Part shown: piece after piece, positions 63,304 through 64,000 of the stretch
Position numbering within the stretch: position 1 is the stretch's first letter
How the letters are laid out: each line of letters starts with the position of its first letter
Position numbers and translations under genes: made by a program
NCBI RefSeq assembly: GCF_023375815.1
Contig: NZ_CP067412.1
Coordinates: forward strand, 124,001-188,000
Direction: 5' to 3'
Length of the DNA stretch: 64,000 nt
Source of the DNA: Pseudomonas sp. HS6
GTDB lineage: Bacteria; Pseudomonadota; Gammaproteobacteria; Pseudomonadales; Pseudomonadaceae
The notes under the pieces: generated by a model
Seen by the model: the letters and a program-made list of their open reading frames with translations, nothing else
The model's database searches: none
What the model was told of the DNA's origin: nothing

Positions 63304-63550
63304 TGTTGCCTGCATATCTTACGTTCGATAATCGCCCAGAACCCGCTTTCAGCGATTGAACCGCGCCACTCCCGCCCCGCACCATTCGAGCCACAAAACC
63401 AATAACAACAGGTTCGACACCATGCTCCAGCACCCTGCCCCGCCCGGCTGATCAACACCGCTCTCCCCCAAATTCGCCATTCCATGCCTGCCTCGAAAAC
63501 GGCAGTAACGGACTTCGTTCGACCCAAAAAAAATAACAAGAGATTCTGCG

Positions 63551-64000
63551 ATGACCCAACCCACTGCGCCGCATGTATTTCCCGGCCTGATCGCCCTCGC
63601 ACTGGTCGGCGCCGCTTTGCCCGTCGCGGCCGAAGAGGCCGGTTTCATCGAAGGGGCCAAGGCCGATCTGAACCTGCGCAACTTCTACATCAACCGCAAT
63701 TTCACCAATCCGACCAAGGCCCAGGGCATGGCGCAGGAGTGGACGCAGAACTTCATCCTCGACGCCAAATCCGGTTTCACCCAGGGCACCGTCGGTTTCG
63801 GCATGGACGTATTGGGGTTGTACTCGGTGAAACTCGATGGCGGCAAAGGCACCGGCGGTACCCAGGCGTTGCCGCTGGATCATGACGGTCACCCGGCGGA
63901 CAACTTCGGCCGCACCAACGTGGCGTTCAAGGCCAAACTGTCGCAGACCGAAATCAAGGTCGGCGAATGGATGCCGGTGCTGCCGATCCTGCGTTCGGAC
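63551..64000 (+). CDS. OprD-family outer-membrane porin, N-terminal part (cut by window end)
   Basis: About 150 residues are present. A signal peptide (LIALALVGAALPVAAEE) is followed by the standard opening of mature OprD-type porins, GFIEGAKADLNLRNFYINRNF, then QEWTQNFILDAKSGFTQG and GMDVLGLYSVKLDGG. These channels admit specific small nutrients such as basic amino acids or carboxylates; which one cannot be told from this fragment. The ATG at 63551 follows an A-rich leader with a weak AAGAGA ribosome site. Confidence 0.88.
   Translation, partial: MTQPTAPHVFPGLIALALVGAALPVAAEEAGFIEGAKADLNLRNFYINRNFTNPTKAQGMAQEWTQNFILDAKSGFTQGTVGFGMDVLGLYSVKLDGGKGTGGTQALPLDHDGHPADNFGRTNVAFKAKLSQTEIKVGEWMPVLPILRSD

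Overview
The window is a stretch of chromosome from a Pseudomonas of the P. fluorescens group. The support is protein-level resemblance of many genes to Pseudomonas families (PhaG, XenB, the EmhR/EmhABC efflux system, OlsBA, OprD-type porin, FosA), high GC, Shine-Dalgarno-led short-spaced operons, and typical Pseudomonas REP/REPIN repeats between genes. No prophage, transposase, CRISPR array or plasmid function was seen. The window opens inside ung and closes inside an OprD-family porin gene.

Region by region: 1-9.1 kb holds ung (partial), an enoyl-CoA hydratase/HIBYL-CoA hydrolase family enzyme and a minus-strand cluster of glycosyltransferase, single-pass membrane protein and a giant RTX calcium-binding protein. 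9.2-13 kb carries two tyrosine/glycine-rich lipoproteins, a membrane diguanylate cyclase, a CWC protein, rsuA and then phaG. 14.1-15.3 kb has tRNA-Gly(CCC), a gene-poor stretch and a HicAB toxin-antitoxin pair. 15.5-19.9 kb has two SAM methyltransferases (one is tam), two tandem PixA/AidA proteins, a low-affinity iron permease family protein, a DUF4142 protein and a 52-residue KGG-type protein. 20-25.6 kb has a PAS-GAF-GGDEF cyclase, a LysE exporter, fosA beneath two secreted paralogues and a LysR regulator, and a divergent small DMT transporter.

25.7-36.3 kb is metabolic and accessory: an alpha-oxoamine-synthase-like enzyme with an MFS exporter, an iron-dependent alcohol dehydrogenase, a SIR2-like DUF4917 protein, an XRE-cupin regulator divergent from an aldolase/DapA-family pair, a YegP/DJ-1 pair, an EamA transporter and a methyltransferase. 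36.5-43.9 kb has a LemA/TPM operon, periplasmic beta-glucosidase BglX, a YceI/phospholipase D pair and an IclR regulator. 43.9-48 kb is an M20 hydrolase / MHS transporter / amidase / IclR operon that looks like uptake and hydrolysis of an amide-linked substrate. 48.1-52.9 kb has a beta-lactamase-fold hydrolase with a small membrane protein, an acyl-CoA-dehydrogenase-like protein, the ornithine-lipid genes olsBA and acpH.

52.9-64 kb carries an ArsR-MFS-XenB detoxification operon, a low-GC orphan gene, the multidrug efflux regulator emhR with divergent emhABC (with a recognisable operator), and the start of an OprD-family porin. The strongest candidates for something not well described are the glycosyltransferase-membrane protein-RTX cluster, the oxoamine synthase-MFS pair, the solitary SIR2-like protein and the low-GC orphan. 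Protein family assignments come from reading the translations, without database searches.
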